Positions 1 through 9,327 of a stretch of DNA of 64,000 bases are shown here, piece by piece. The notes beneath the pieces are model-generated. The model was not told where the DNA came from. It was given only the letters and a program-made list of their open reading frames with translations, and ran no database searches. The stretch covers positions 24,417 through 88,416 of the forward strand of contig NZ_JRKO01000022.1 of the NCBI RefSeq assembly GCF_000763885.1. The letters are read 5' to 3'. This DNA is from Paracoccus versutus (lineage in GTDB: Bacteria; Pseudomonadota; Alphaproteobacteria; Rhodobacterales; Rhodobacteraceae). Position 1 is the stretch's first letter. Each line of letters opens with the position of its first letter. A program made the translations under genes and the position numbers.

Positions 1-204
1 GTGCCGCGCCTGCAGGTACTGGTTCACCAGGTCGGCCTTGGAGGAAAAGTTGTTGTAGAGGCTTTTCTTCGCCACCCCGGCGCGCTCGACGATGGCGTCG
101 ATGCCGGTCCCGCCGATGCCGTTGTTGTAGAACAGCACGGCAGCCGCCTTGAGCAGCCGCTCGCGCGCGCTTTCCGGCGCTGGGGGCTGGGGAGCTTCCA
201 TCAT
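1..204 (-). CDS. TetR-family transcriptional regulator, N-terminal part (runs off the window)
   Basis: This is the first 68 codons of a TetR/AcrR-type repressor read leftwards; the ligand-binding C-terminal domain lies outside the window. A helix-turn-helix at about residues 34-53 (TGIDAIVERAGVAKKSLYNN) followed by FSSKADLV is the classic TetR DNA-binding motif. Two ATG codons are adjacent (204 and 201) and either could start. It is divergent from a second TetR gene at 350, and the palindrome GGTATACC lies just upstream of its start, so autoregulation there is a reasonable inference. Its target genes would lie left of the window and are unknown. Confidence 0.85.
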   Translation of the reverse strand, partial: MMEAPQPPAPESARERLLKAAAVLFYNNGIGGTGIDAIVERAGVAKKSLYNNFSSKADLVNQYLQARH

Positions 205-221
205 CGCCTCCACGAAGTAGG

Positions 222-239
222 TAGGTCGGTATACCTATG
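222..239. promoter_or_regulatory. Candidate TetR operator between divergent regulators
   Basis: The 8-base perfect palindrome GGTATACC (228-235) sits in the near-symmetric stretch TAGGTCGGTATACCTATG, 18-35 bases upstream of the minus-strand TetR start. TetR-family repressors commonly bind such sites over their own promoters. Assignment to this regulator is inference. Confidence 0.45.
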
Positions 240-290
240 GCTGGCCCGGCGAGTCAAGCAGGGCTTGCGGCATCCGACGCGGAGAAGCGG

Positions 291-317
291 TTGACAGGAG
301 AGGGTCAGAATTATAAA
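291..317 (+). promoter_or_regulatory. Candidate promoter of the TetR/RND operon
   Basis: A perfect -35 hexamer TTGACA (291-296) is followed after 15 bases by TATAAA (312-317). The spacer is shorter than the ideal 17, so the exact -10 is uncertain. The ATG of the TetR gene follows 33 bases further on, and ACGAACGACCGT in between may be the repressor's operator. Confidence 0.45.
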
Positions 318-349
318 CGAACGACCGTATTGAAATCTTGGTGGTGGAT

Positions 350-916
350 ATGGGACGCAAGCGCACGATCGACCGCGACGAGTTGATGGGCGCCATCGAA
401 CGGGTGGCGCGGCGCTCGGGCATTGCCGGGCTCAGCATCGACGCGGTGGCCAGGGAGGCCGGGATCAGCAAGTCCAGCGTGGTCTATGACTGCGAAAGCA
501 AGGCCGGGCTGCTGGCCGCCTTCATCCGCCACAAGATGGCCCAGCACCGGGCGCGATTCGCCGAGGTGCGCGCCCGGCACGAGGGCGAGCCCAATGCCCG
601 GCTGCGCGCGCTGATCGATGAATATCGTCGGGTTCCGACCGACGAGGAACTGGACATGGCGCTGCTGATCAGCGCCAGCATGGGCGAGCATGCCGAATGC
701 CGCGAGATCATGCGCGAGGTGCTGGCCGGCGATGCCGAGGCGGTCGCGGCCGAGGCGGCCGACCGGCGCCGGATGCTGATGGCGCTGCTGACGCTGCACG
801 GCATGGCCTTCCTGGAATATTTCGGCTTCCACCGCTTCGACCAGGAAACCCGCGATGAGATCCTTGATGAATTGATGGCGGTCGCGGAAAGCGACCCCGG
901 CACAGCCGGAGACTGA
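350..916 (+). CDS. TetR-family regulator of the adjacent RND efflux operon
   Basis: A 188-residue TetR-type repressor. The N-terminal helix-turn-helix is at about residues 29-48 (SIDAVAREAGISKSSVVYD), followed by KAGLL; the rest is an all-helical ligand-binding domain of the usual size. The ATG at 350 was preferred to an in-frame TTG four codons upstream because it gives the normal family N-terminus (MGRKRTIDRD). The stop lies 39 bases before the efflux adaptor gene on the same strand, so it probably heads and represses the efflux operon and itself. The inducing compound cannot be read from sequence. Confidence 0.88.
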   Translation: MGRKRTIDRDELMGAIERVARRSGIAGLSIDAVAREAGISKSSVVYDCESKAGLLAAFIRHKMAQHRARFAEVRARHEGEPNARLRALIDEYRRVPTDEELDMALLISASMGEHAECREIMREVLAGDAEAVAAEAADRRRMLMALLTLHGMAFLEYFGFHRFDQETRDEILDELMAVAESDPGTAGD

Positions 917-955
917 CCCCTCCCCCCAACCATTCAGCCCTCCCAGGAAAGAACC

Positions 956-2131
956 ATGACCATGAGACTGTCTCCCGGCCTTTGCGCCGGGCTTGTGCTT
1001 TGCTGCCTGACGGCGGCCGCCCCGGTGGCGGCGCAGCAACTGCCGCCGCCCCAGGTCAGCGTGCAGGTGATGACGCCCGAGGCGCTGCCGGTGGTGAACG
1101 AACTGCCCGGCCGAGTCGCCGCGACCCGCATCGCCGAGGTGCGGCCCCGCGTCGGCGGCATCGTCGTCGAACGTGTCTTCGAACAGGGCGGCAAGGTCGA
1201 GGCGGGCGATGTGCTTTATCGCATCGACCCGGCCCCCTATGACGTGCGCGTCGCCAGCGCCCAGGGCGCGCTGGCCCGTGCCGAGGCCACCGCGCTGAAC
1301 GCCGCCGACCAGGAAAAGCGCGCCCGTGCCCTGCGCGAGCGCAAGGTGACGGCGGGGGTCGACCTGGACAATGCCGCCACCGCGCTGGCCCAGGCCCAGG
1401 CGGATGTCGCCATTGCCCGCGCCTCGCTGCAAGAGGCGCAGCTGAACCGTTCCTATACCGAGGTGACGGCGCCCATCGCCGGCGTGGTCGGCCGCGCGCT
1501 GGTGACCGAGGGGGCGCTGGTCAACGCCCAGACCGACATCATGGCGACGATCCAGCAGCTCGACCCGGTCTATGTGGATTTCACCCAGTCCTCCTCGGAG
1601 CTTTTTGCGCTGCGCCGGGCCCTGGCGGCGGGGCAGCTGGCGATGATGTCGGCCGACGAGGCGGCGGTGCGGCTGATCTTCGACGACGGCAGCGAATATG
1701 CCCATCCCGGCAAGCTGCTGTTTTCCGAGGCGAGCGTGGACAGCTCGACCGGGCAGATCACCCTGCGCGCCGAGTTCCCGAACCCCGAGGGCGAGCTGCT
1801 GCCCGGCCTTTACGTCCGGGTGCGGATCGAGCAGGCCATGCGCGACAACGCCCTGACCGTGCCGCAGATGGCGGTGCAGCGCGACCAGTCGGGCCAGGCC
1901 TATGTCTATGCGCTGAAGGATGACGAGACGGTCGAGCGCCGCGACGTGACCCTGGGCCAGACCACCGACAACCGCTGGCTGGTGGAAAGCGGGCTGGAGC
2001 CGGGCGACCGCGTCGTGGTGCTGGGGGCGCAGAAGCTTTACCCCGATGCCAAGGTGGTGGCGCAGCCGGTCGAGGCCCCCAGGGTGCCGGCCGGCGCCGC
2101 CGCGGCCGCCGAAGCGCCCGCGCAGGAGTAG
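956..2131 (+). CDS. RND efflux periplasmic adaptor (AcrA/MexA type)
   Basis: Membrane-fusion protein of 391 residues linking an inner-membrane RND pump to an outer-membrane channel. The N-terminal signal sequence ends near residue 26 (APVAA before QQ). Next come the first lipoyl half (about 60-97), an alpha-helical hairpin rich in Ala/Gln/Glu, the second lipoyl half (TAPIAGVVGRA) and the beta-barrel and membrane-proximal domains, as in AcrA. There is no lipobox Cys, so it appears to be a soluble or loosely bound adaptor. AGGAAAG precedes the ATG; a second ATG lies two codons in. The pump gene begins 4 bases after the stop, so the two are translated together. Confidence 0.92.
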   Translation: MTMRLSPGLCAGLVLCCLTAAAPVAAQQLPPPQVSVQVMTPEALPVVNELPGRVAATRIAEVRPRVGGIVVERVFEQGGKVEAGDVLYRIDPAPYDVRVASAQGALARAEATALNAADQEKRARALRERKVTAGVDLDNAATALAQAQADVAIARASLQEAQLNRSYTEVTAPIAGVVGRALVTEGALVNAQTDIMATIQQLDPVYVDFTQSSSELFALRRALAAGQLAMMSADEAAVRLIFDDGSEYAHPGKLLFSEASVDSSTGQITLRAEFPNPEGELLPGLYVRVRIEQAMRDNALTVPQMAVQRDQSGQAYVYALKDDETVERRDVTLGQTTDNRWLVESGLEPGDRVVVLGAQKLYPDAKVVAQPVEAPRVPAGAAAAAEAPAQE

Positions 2132-2135
2132 GGCG

Positions 2136-5100
2136 ATGGCACGGTTCTTCATTCACCGGCCGGTGCTGGCCTGGGTGATTTCCATCTTCATCGTCATCGC
2201 CGGCGTGCTGGCGCTGCCGATGATGCCGGTCGCGCAATATCCGCAGGTGGCCTGGCCGCAGATCACCATCTCGACCGCCTATACCGGCGCCGCGCCGGGC
2301 GAGATCAACCAGGCGGTCGCCCAGCCCATCGAGGACGAGCTGAACGGCGTCGAGGGGTTGGCCTATTACGAATCGGTCTCGGACAGTTCCGGGGCCATGT
2401 CGATCACCGCCACCTTCGAGCCGGGCACCGACATCGCCCGCGCCCAGGTCGACGTGCAGAATGCCGTGGCGCGGGTCGAGCCGCTCTTGCCGCAAAGCGT
2501 GGTCGACCAGGGCGTGCTGATCGAAGAGGCGGGCACGGGCTTCCTGATGATGGTGGCGCTGACCTCGGACGACGGCTCGCTGGACGACATCGCGCTGGGC
2601 GATTACCTGAACCGCAACGTGGTGGGCGAGATCCGCCGCATCGAGGGCGTGGGCCGGGCGCAGGTCTTTGCCCCGGAACGCGCGCTGCGCATCTGGGTCG
2701 ATCCGGCCAAGATGACCGGGCTGAACCTCAGCTCGGCCGAGATCGTGGCGGCGGTGCGGGCGCAGAACGCGCAGGTGGCGGCGGGCAAGGTCGGCGCCGA
2801 CCCGAACCCCATCGGCCAGCAGCTGACCGCGACCGTGCTGATCAAGGGTCAGCTCGACGACGTGGACGAGTTCGGCAAGATCGTGCTGCGCGCCAATCCC
2901 GACGGCTCGACTGTGCTGCTTCGCGACGTGGCGCGGCTGGAAGTGGGGGCGGAAAGCTACAGCTTCGCCTCGCGCATCAACGGCAAGCCGGCGGCGGCGC
3001 TGGGTGTCCAGCTGTCGGCCACCGGCAATGCGCTGAACACCTCGGAAGCGGTGCACCAGAAGATGGAGGAGCTGTCGCAGTTCTTCCCCGAGGGGGTGAG
3101 CTACACCATCCCCTACGACACCACCCCCTTCGTCGAGGCTTCGATCGAGAAGGTGCTGCATACGCTGGTCGAGGCCATGGCGCTGGTCTTCGTGGTGATG
3201 TTCCTGTTCCTGCAGAATTTCCGCTATACCATCATCCCGACCATCGTCGTGCCCATCGCGCTGATGGGGACGGTGGCGGTCATGCTGGCGGCGGGGTTCT
3301 CGATCAACGTGCTGACCATGTTCGCCATGGTGCTGGCCATCGGCATCCTGGTCGACGATGCCATCGTGGTGATCGAAAACGTGGAACGCATCATGGCGAC
3401 CGAGGGCCTGCCGCCGCGCGAGGCCACCGAAAAGGCCATGGGCCAGATCTCGGGCGCCATCGTCGGCATCACGCTGGTCCTGGCGGCGGTCTTCGTGCCG
3501 ATGGCCTTCTTTCCCGGCTCGTCGGGCATCATCTATCGCCAGTTCGCGCTGACCATGGTGGTGTCGATCCTGTTCTCGGCCTTCCTGGCGCTGACGCTGA
3601 CCCCGGCGCTTTGCGCGACCTTCCTCAAGCCGATCAGCGGCCATCACGAAAGGAAGGGCTTCTTCGGCTGGTTCAACCGCAATTTCGACCGGCTGACCGA
3701 CCGCTATACCGGCGCGGTCGGGCTGGTCACGCGGCGGCGGCTGGTGATGATGGCTTTCTACCTGGTGCTGGTCGGGGCGACGGCCATGGGCTTCCTGCGC
3801 CTGCCCTCCAGCTTCCTGCCGAACGAGGACCAGGGCTTCATCATCGCCGACATCCAGACCCCGGCCACGGCCAGTTCCAACCGCACCGACGAGGTGCTGG
3901 CCCAGGCCACGCAGATGTTCCAGCAGAACGAGGCGGTCGAGAATACCGTGGCGATCCGCGGCTTCAGCTTTTCGGGGCAGGGGCCGAATGCGGGGCTGAT
4001 GTTCGTCACCTTCAAGGACTGGGCCGAGCGCGAGCAATCGGCGCAGGACATCGCCAATGCCGCGAACATGCAGATGTTCGGCTATCAGGACGCGCAGGCC
4101 TTCGCGCTGTCGCCGCCGCCGATCCCCGGCTTCGGCGCCACCGGCGGCTTCAGCTTCCGCCTGCAGGACCGCGGCGGGCAGGGGCAGGAGGCGCTGCTGG
4201 CCGCCGCCCAGCAGATCATTGCCCAGGCCCAGGAAAACGGCATCGCCACCGGGCTGCGGATCGAGGGGCTGCCCTCGGCCGCGCAGGTCTTTGTCACCAT
4301 CGACCGCGAAAAGGCCAATGCCTTCGGCGTGACCTTCGCCGACATCTCGGCGACGATCTCGCAATACCTCGGCTCGGCCTATATCAACGACTTCCCCAAT
4401 GCCGGGAAGATGCAGCGCGTGGTCATGCAGGCCGAGGAGGACTCGCGCATGCAGGCCGAGGACATCCTGGCGCTGACCGTGCGCAACGCCAATGGCGGGA
4501 TGGTGCCGTTTTCGTCCTTCGCCAGCGTGGCGTGGGAACAGGGGCCGTCGCAGGTCGTGGGCTATAACGGCTATCCGGCGGTCCGCATCGCCGGCGCCGC
4601 CGGGCCGGGCTACAGTTCCGGCGCCGCCATGGCCGAGATGGAGCGGCTGGCGGCCGAACTGCCGCAGGGCTTCGGCTACGAATGGACCGGGCAGTCGCTG
4701 GAGGAGATCCAGGCCGGCAGCCAGGCGACGCTGCTTTACGCCATGAGCATCCTGTTCGTCTTCCTGCTGCTGTCCGGGCTTTACGAAAGCTGGTCGATCC
4801 CGCTGTCGGTGATGCTGGTCGTGCCCCTGGGTGTCTTGGGCTGCGTCGTCGCGGTCATGCTGCGCGACATGCCCAACGACATCTATTTCAAGGTCGGGCT
4901 GATCGCGATCATCGGGCTTTCGGCCAAGAACGCCATCCTGATCGTCGAATTCGCCAAGGATCTGCGCGACGAGGGCCAAAGCCTGATCGAGGCGGCGGTG
5001 ACGGCGGCGAAGCTGCGCTTCCGGCCGATCCTGATGACCTCGCTGGCCTTCACGCTGGGCGTGGTGCCTTTGGCCATCGCCACCGGACCGTCGGCGGCCA

Positions 5101-5261
5101 GCCAGAACGCCATCGGCACCGGGGTCATCGGCGGCATGGTCGCGGCCACTGTGCTGGCGGTGTTCTTCGTGCCGGTGTTCTTCGTCTTCGTGCTGGGCCT
5201 GTTCAGCCGGGCGACCGGCCGCCGCGAGTCCGCGCCCATCCGCGGCGATACGGCCGCTTGA
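2136..5261 (+). CDS. RND multidrug efflux permease (AcrB/MexB, HAE1 type)
   Basis: A 1041-residue inner-membrane proton antiporter, the usual HAE1 length. The opening MARFFIHRPVLAWVI is the typical first helix. Two large periplasmic loops separate TM1-2 and TM7-8. The proton-relay residues are present: Asp407-Asp408 in ILVDDAIVVIENV, at the same numbers as AcrB, and a Lys at 931 in SAKNAILIVEFAK. The ATG at 2136 is 4 bases after the adaptor stop. Neighbours complete a tripartite pump with the lipoprotein channel at 5355. Substrates are unknown; drugs, solvents or bile-like compounds are typical for the family. Confidence 0.95.
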   Translation: MARFFIHRPVLAWVISIFIVIAGVLALPMMPVAQYPQVAWPQITISTAYTGAAPGEINQAVAQPIEDELNGVEGLAYYESVSDSSGAMSITATFEPGTDIARAQVDVQNAVARVEPLLPQSVVDQGVLIEEAGTGFLMMVALTSDDGSLDDIALGDYLNRNVVGEIRRIEGVGRAQVFAPERALRIWVDPAKMTGLNLSSAEIVAAVRAQNAQVAAGKVGADPNPIGQQLTATVLIKGQLDDVDEFGKIVLRANPDGSTVLLRDVARLEVGAESYSFASRINGKPAAALGVQLSATGNALNTSEAVHQKMEELSQFFPEGVSYTIPYDTTPFVEASIEKVLHTLVEAMALVFVVMFLFLQNFRYTIIPTIVVPIALMGTVAVMLAAGFSINVLTMFAMVLAIGILVDDAIVVIENVERIMATEGLPPREATEKAMGQISGAIVGITLVLAAVFVPMAFFPGSSGIIYRQFALTMVVSILFSAFLALTLTPALCATFLKPISGHHERKGFFGWFNRNFDRLTDRYTGAVGLVTRRRLVMMAFYLVLVGATAMGFLRLPSSFLPNEDQGFIIADIQTPATASSNRTDEVLAQATQMFQQNEAVENTVAIRGFSFSGQGPNAGLMFVTFKDWAEREQSAQDIANAANMQMFGYQDAQAFALSPPPIPGFGATGGFSFRLQDRGGQGQEALLAAAQQIIAQAQENGIATGLRIEGLPSAAQVFVTIDREKANAFGVTFADISATISQYLGSAYINDFPNAGKMQRVVMQAEEDSRMQAEDILALTVRNANGGMVPFSSFASVAWEQGPSQVVGYNGYPAVRIAGAAGPGYSSGAAMAEMERLAAELPQGFGYEWTGQSLEEIQAGSQATLLYAMSILFVFLLLSGLYESWSIPLSVMLVVPLGVLGCVVAVMLRDMPNDIYFKVGLIAIIGLSAKNAILIVEFAKDLRDEGQSLIEAAVTAAKLRFRPILMTSLAFTLGVVPLAIATGPSAASQNAIGTGVIGGMVAATVLAVFFVPVFFVFVLGLFSRATGRRESAPIRGDTAA

Positions 5262-5354
5262 GTCGCGCCGCAGCCCATGGCAGGGGCGGTTGAGAACCGT
5301 CCCTGCCCGTTCCTTTCGCGCCCGCAATCCGGGCCACCCAACAGAGAGTTTCGG

Positions 5355-6716
5355 ATGACCCAGACCTTGCCTTTCTCCCGCCGCGGCATCTTGGGCGGGC
5401 TCGTCTCCAGCCTGGCGCTGGCGGCCTGCAACCCGGTCCGCTATGCCGCGCCCCGCGCCGAGCTGGCGGCCGAGTTCGCCGCCGATTCGCCCGCCCGCCG
5501 CGCCGGGGCGAATGCCTGGTGGGCCGCGTTCCGCGACAAGCGGCTGGACGCGCTGATCGCCACCGGGCTGCGGCGCAACCTGGACGTGCAAACCGCCGTC
5601 GCCACCATCCGCGAGGCCCAGGCCAACGCCCAGTTGATCGGCGCCAGCGACCTGCCGCAGGTGGATGTGCAGGGCTCGGCCGCGCGCAGCCGCAGCGAGA
5701 CCGGGATCGTCGAGACCAGCTCCGCCACGCTGGGCGTGTCCTGGCTGGTCGACTTGTTCGGCTCGACCCGCGCGGCGCGGCAGGGCGCCTCGGCCCGGCT
5801 GGACGCGGCCTATCTGTCGGCCGAGGTGGCGCGGCTGACCGTGGCCAGCGCCATCGCCTCGGCCTATGTCGACGCGCGTTATTACCAGGAGGCGCTGGCG
5901 CTGACCCGGCAGAGCCTGGAAAGCCGCCGCCGCACGCTGGAGATGACCCGCACCCAGGACGCCTTCGGCAGCGTCTCGCGGCTGGAAGTCCTGCAGGCCG
6001 AGCAGCTGGTGGCGCAGGCCGAGGCGGCGCTGCCGGGTCTCGAGGTCGGCTTCGACCAGTCGGTGAACCGGCTGGCCACGCTGACCGCCGGGCGCAGCGC
6101 CGAGCTTGCGGCGCAACTGCGCCAGGGTGGCGGCCAGCCGCGCGCGCGCTACAGCGCCAGCGTCGGCGTGCCGGCGGATGTGGTCCGCGTCCGCCCCGAC
6201 GTGCGCATGGCCGAGCGCAACCTCGCCGCCGCCGCCGCCGATGTCGGCGAGGCGCAGGCGGCCTTCTATCCGCGGCTGACGCTTTCGGGCTCGATCACGC
6301 CGACGAATGGCAAGACCTGGGGCTTCGGGCCGCAGATCTCGCTGCCGCTGTTTTCGGGCGGCGCGAACCAGGCCCGGCTTTCCGCGGCGCAGGCGCGGGC
6401 GGAACAGGCGCGGCTGGCCTGGCAGGCCGCGGTGCTGGGTGCGGTCGAGGAGGTCGAGAACGCGCTGGCCGGCTATAACCGCGACGCCCGCGCTGTCGCC
6501 GCGCAATCGCGGCTGGTCGAGAATGCGCGCGAGACGGTGAACCTGACCCGCAGCTCCTATGAGCTGGGCGAGGCGGATTTCTTCCCGGTCCTGGACGCCG
6601 AGCGCAGCCTGCTCTCGGCCCGCCAGGAACTGGCGGCGGCCATCCGCCAGCAGGCGCTGAACTTCGTCGCGCTGAGCGCGGCCTCGGCCGGCGGGGTGGG
6701 CCTGCCCGCGGTCTGA
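5355..6716 (+). CDS. Outer-membrane efflux lipoprotein (NodT/OprM family)
   Basis: A 453-residue TolC-like trimeric channel subunit. The N-terminus carries an arginine pair (RRGILGG) and ends in the lipobox LAAC, making Cys25 the likely lipidated residue. Two OEP repeats follow, with the long coiled-coil helices typical of OprM. The C-terminal LGEADFFPVLDAERSLL matches the usual ending of the second repeat. It lies 93 bases downstream of the pump gene in the same operon. The RR motif raises the possibility of Tat export, though OprM-type lipoproteins normally use Sec. Confidence 0.92.
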   Translation: MTQTLPFSRRGILGGLVSSLALAACNPVRYAAPRAELAAEFAADSPARRAGANAWWAAFRDKRLDALIATGLRRNLDVQTAVATIREAQANAQLIGASDLPQVDVQGSAARSRSETGIVETSSATLGVSWLVDLFGSTRAARQGASARLDAAYLSAEVARLTVASAIASAYVDARYYQEALALTRQSLESRRRTLEMTRTQDAFGSVSRLEVLQAEQLVAQAEAALPGLEVGFDQSVNRLATLTAGRSAELAAQLRQGGGQPRARYSASVGVPADVVRVRPDVRMAERNLAAAAADVGEAQAAFYPRLTLSGSITPTNGKTWGFGPQISLPLFSGGANQARLSAAQARAEQARLAWQAAVLGAVEEVENALAGYNRDARAVAAQSRLVENARETVNLTRSSYELGEADFFPVLDAERSLLSARQELAAAIRQQALNFVALSAASAGGVGLPAV

Positions 6717-6786
6717 GCGCGGCAGGCGGCGCGCCGTCGCCTTCGGCCCGGCACGCCGGTTCTGGCTGGCGGCTGCCCGCCTTGAT

Positions 6787-6803
6787 CCCGGCGCCGCGCC
6801 GGG
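6787..6803 (+). terminator. Hairpin after the RND operon
   Basis: CCCGGCG, a 3-base loop and CGCCGGG form a 7-bp GC-rich hairpin about 70 bases after the efflux operon. There is no U-tract, so termination is only suggested. Confidence 0.3.
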
Positions 6804-6901
6804 AAAGGCGGGGAATGCTGCCCGCGTCCTTCTTCGCCCCCGACGCTCAAGCCGTTCGGCGGGGGCGAGCGGGCGGATTGATGCACCGCAACGCTACCCG
6901 C

Positions 6902-8263
6902 CTATTGGCCGCCGGGTGTTCCGTCGAACTTCTTCTCCAGCTGCTGCCAGACCTGGACATAGTCGCGCTGCATCGGTGCCTCGCGGGCGGCGAATTCGGT
7001 CAGGTGCTGGGGAAAGCGGGTTTCGAACATGAAGGACATGGTGTTGTCCAGCTTCTCGGGCTTCAGCGCGGCGTTCGAGGCACCCTCGAAGGCGCCGCGG
7101 TCCGGCCCATGCGGCAGCATGCAATTGTGCAGGCTGATGCCGCCCGGCGCGAAGCCCTGCGGCTTGGCGTCGTAGATGCCATAGATATTGCCCATCAGCT
7201 CGGACATGATGTTCTTGTGATACCAGGGCGGGCGGAAGCTGTGTTCGGCCACCTGCCAGCGCTCGCGGAACAGCACGAAATCGATATTCGCCGTCCCCTC
7301 CTGCCCCGAGGGCGCGGTCAGCACGGTAAAGATCGACGGGTCGGGATGGTCGAACAGCACCGCGCCGACGGGCGAATAGGTCCGCAGGTCGTATTTATAG
7401 GCGCAGTAATTGCCATGCCATGCCACCACGTCCAGCGGGCTGTGGTCGATCCAGGTCTCGTGGAACCGGCCGCACCACTTGATCACCACGCGGGAACGCG
7501 CCTCGCGGTTCTCGAAGGCCGCGACCGGGCATTTGAAGTCGCGCGGATTGGCCAGGCAATTGGCACCGATGGGGCCGCGGTTCGGCAGGTCGAACTTCTG
7601 CCCGTAATTCTCGCAGACGAAGCCGCGGCAGGGGCCCTCCAGCACTTCGACGCGATGGACCAGACCGCGCGGGATGATGGCGATTTCCCGCGGCTCCAGG
7701 TCGATCACCCCCAGCTCGGTGCAAAAGCGCAGCCGGCCCTCCTGCGGGACCACCAGCAATTCGCTGTCGGCCGAGAAGAAATATTCGTCCTGCATCGAAC
7801 GCGTGACCAGGTAGACATGGCTGGCCATGCCGACCTGGATGTTCACGTCGCCGGCGGTGGTCATGGTGCGCATGCCGGTGATCCAGGTCAGCGCCTCTTC
7901 CGGGACCGGGATCGGATCCCAGCGATACTGCCCCAGGCTGACGATGTCGTCGCGCACATTCGGCGCCGTCTTCCAATAGGGCAGCTCGATCGCGGCGAAA
8001 TCGCCGGTATGCCGGACCGAGGGGCGGATGCGATAGCACCAGGTCCGCTCGTTCCGGCCGCGCGGCGCGGTGAAGGCGGTGCCGGAAAGCTGCTCGGCAT
8101 AAAGCCCATAGGCGCATTTCTGCGGGCTGTTCTGGCCCTGCGGCAGGGTGCCGGGCAGGGCCTCGGTTTCGAAATCGTTGCCAAAGCCGGGCATGTAGCC
8201 CGGATGCGTGCCGGTGGTGACGGCCGCGCGGATCATGCCGCCGGGCAGAGCAGGGCTGGTCAT
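6902..8263 (-). CDS. hmgA: Homogentisate 1,2-dioxygenase
   Basis: Non-haem iron dioxygenase of 453 residues that opens the ring of homogentisate to maleylacetoacetate in tyrosine and phenylalanine breakdown. The early motif [15 protein letters not shown] is diagnostic. The iron ligands can be placed as His349, Glu355 (in WYHKNIMSE) and His385 (in [10 protein letters not shown]), with the 6- and 30-residue spacing of the human enzyme. GGGAGGAG lies just before the ATG at 8263. A MarR-type gene is divergent, with an inverted repeat between them. The next pathway genes (maleylacetoacetate isomerase, fumarylacetoacetase) are not in this window. Confidence 0.96.
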   Translation of the reverse strand: MTSPALPGGMIRAAVTTGTHPGYMPGFGNDFETEALPGTLPQGQNSPQKCAYGLYAEQLSGTAFTAPRGRNERTWCYRIRPSVRHTGDFAAIELPYWKTAPNVRDDIVSLGQYRWDPIPVPEEALTWITGMRTMTTAGDVNIQVGMASHVYLVTRSMQDEYFFSADSELLVVPQEGRLRFCTELGVIDLEPREIAIIPRGLVHRVEVLEGPCRGFVCENYGQKFDLPNRGPIGANCLANPRDFKCPVAAFENREARSRVVIKWCGRFHETWIDHSPLDVVAWHGNYCAYKYDLRTYSPVGAVLFDHPDPSIFTVLTAPSGQEGTANIDFVLFRERWQVAEHSFRPPWYHKNIMSELMGNIYGIYDAKPQGFAPGGISLHNCMLPHGPDRGAFEGASNAALKPEKLDNTMSFMFETRFPQHLTEFAAREAPMQRDYVQVWQQLEKKFDGTPGGQ

Positions 8264-8285
8264 CGGGCTCCTCCCTGCAAGATCA

Positions 8286-8298
8286 TTGCAGTTGCAAC
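8286..8298. promoter_or_regulatory. Inverted repeat, candidate MarR-type operator between hmgA and its regulator
   Basis: TTGCA-GT-TGCAA (8286-8297) is an inverted repeat, overlapping the perfect palindrome GTTGCAAC (8291-8298). It is 23 bases upstream of the hmgA start in the hmgA-marR divergent gap, where a MarR/HmgR repressor would be expected to bind. Binding is inferred. Confidence 0.55.
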
Positions 8299-8395
8299 GA
8301 TTATGCCGCCTGGGCCGCAGGCCTGTCAAGCGCCGCCCATTCCTGTTGCCAAGGCGACGAATCCTTGCTGTTCTGGCCGGAAAAAGGGGTGCCCC

Positions 8396-8830
8396 ATGAC
8401 CTTTCGGCTGGACGCTTTCCTGCCCTATCGCCTGTCCGTGGCGGCGGCGCAGGTCAGCCGCCGATTCGCCGCGCTCTACGAGGCCGAGGCGGGGCTGACC
8501 ATCCCCGAATGGCGGGTGCTGGCGCATCTGGACCATTCCGGCGCGGTCAGCATCCGCGACATCCATGCCCGCGTGAACCTGGACAAGTCCGTGGTCAGCC
8601 GTGCCGCCTCGCGCCTGCAGGGGGCGGGGTTGGTTCGGAAATCGGGCAACGACGCCGACCGGCGGCTGATCGTGCTGGAACTGACGCCCCAGGGGCAGGC
8701 GCTGATGCTGCGGCTGGGCCGCATCGCCGAGGCGTTCCAGGCCGATCTGCTGGCCGAACTGGGGCCGGATGCCGCCGCGCTGGACCGGCTCCTGTCGCGG
8801 TTGGCCGGCAAGGAGACGGGCGCGGCCTAG
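8396..8830 (+). CDS. MarR-family regulator, probable homogentisate-pathway repressor
   Basis: A 144-residue winged-helix regulator. The MarR domain runs from about residue 33 ([12 protein letters not shown]) through the recognition helix ([20 protein letters not shown]) to the wing ([13 protein letters not shown]). These proteins act as dimers and release DNA on binding a phenolic ligand. Its position divergent from hmgA, with an inverted repeat in the gap, suggests that it controls homogentisate breakdown; this is context-based. Confidence 0.88.
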   Translation: MTFRLDAFLPYRLSVAAAQVSRRFAALYEAEAGLTIPEWRVLAHLDHSGAVSIRDIHARVNLDKSVVSRAASRLQGAGLVRKSGNDADRRLIVLELTPQGQALMLRLGRIAEAFQADLLAELGPDAAALDRLLSRLAGKETGAA

Positions 8831-8866
8831 CCCGCGACGGCCTGGACAGCCGGCCGGCCGCCTGGC

Positions 8867-9079
8867 TCAATAGGGCGCGGGCGCCACTTCCGGCGGCGTA
8901 TAAGGGGCCGGTGCGGCTCCATAGGGGGCCGGCTGTCCCATCTGCACCTGGCTGTTTGCCGCCTGTTCGCTCAGCAACTGTCCCGCGGTCTGCATGTCCC
9001 GCCCCGCGCCCTGCATCGTCTCGCAGCCCGCGACCGCCATGCCGGCCAGGCAAAGGCCGACCGTAACCATCCGACGCAT
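8867..9079 (-). CDS. Entericidin-like small lipoprotein with Pro/Ala-rich tail
   Basis: A 70-residue lipoprotein. The signal peptide ends in AVAGC, so Cys19 should be lipidated, and the next residues ETMQGAGRDMQTAGQ match the short entericidin EcnA/EcnB core. Unlike normal entericidins (about 40-48 residues) it carries a roughly 35-residue C-terminal tail with repeated AP-Y units (QPAPYGAAPAPY, EVAPAPY). A second, standard-size paralogue lies 560 bases away, across the DksA-like gene. Entericidins are small envelope lipoproteins linked to stationary-phase lysis in enterobacteria; the role here is unknown. Confidence 0.75.
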   Translation of the reverse strand: MRRMVTVGLCLAGMAVAGCETMQGAGRDMQTAGQLLSEQAANSQVQMGQPAPYGAAPAPYTPPEVAPAPY

Positions 9080-9261
9080 GCTCGTTCCTTTCTTTTTTTC
9101 TGCTCGTTGTCGGCAAAGCCTAATCTCCTTGGCAAGCCGCTCAAGTCACAGCCGTGGCAGTGGGCGCCCGATCGGCAAGGATTGTCTTGAAAGGGACGCT
9201 CCCGCAGGCGGATCCCGGCCGATCCGGCTGGGCGGGGCCCGCCGCGCGGCCCCGTGACAAC

Positions 9262-9275
9262 TTGACGCAAGTCAA
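9262..9275. promoter_or_regulatory. FNR/NNR-type box upstream of the DksA-like gene
   Basis: TTGAC-GCAA-GTCAA is a perfect inverted repeat with the 4-base spacer of the FNR/CRP family; flanking C and G extend it to 16 bases. In Paracoccus this class is bound by FnrP, NarR or NNR, and the TTGAC half fits NNR/FNR variants. Its centre is 59 bases upstream of the DksA-like ATG, so a class II promoter starting near 9310 is plausible. Confidence 0.6.
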
Positions 9276-9327
9276 GCGGGCCGCCGCGCAGCTGTGCCAG
9301 AACGCCGGGACCAAGAGAGGAAGTTCC

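Noticed and set aside
1758..6506. A 4.7-kb open frame on the minus strand opposite the RND efflux genes, and similar long frames opposite ubiB, ftsZ and murC
   Set aside because: Their translations are Arg/His/Gly-rich without domains or normal start signals. In GC-rich DNA the strand opposite a real gene often lacks stops because of third-position bias; the plus-strand genes have clear families.
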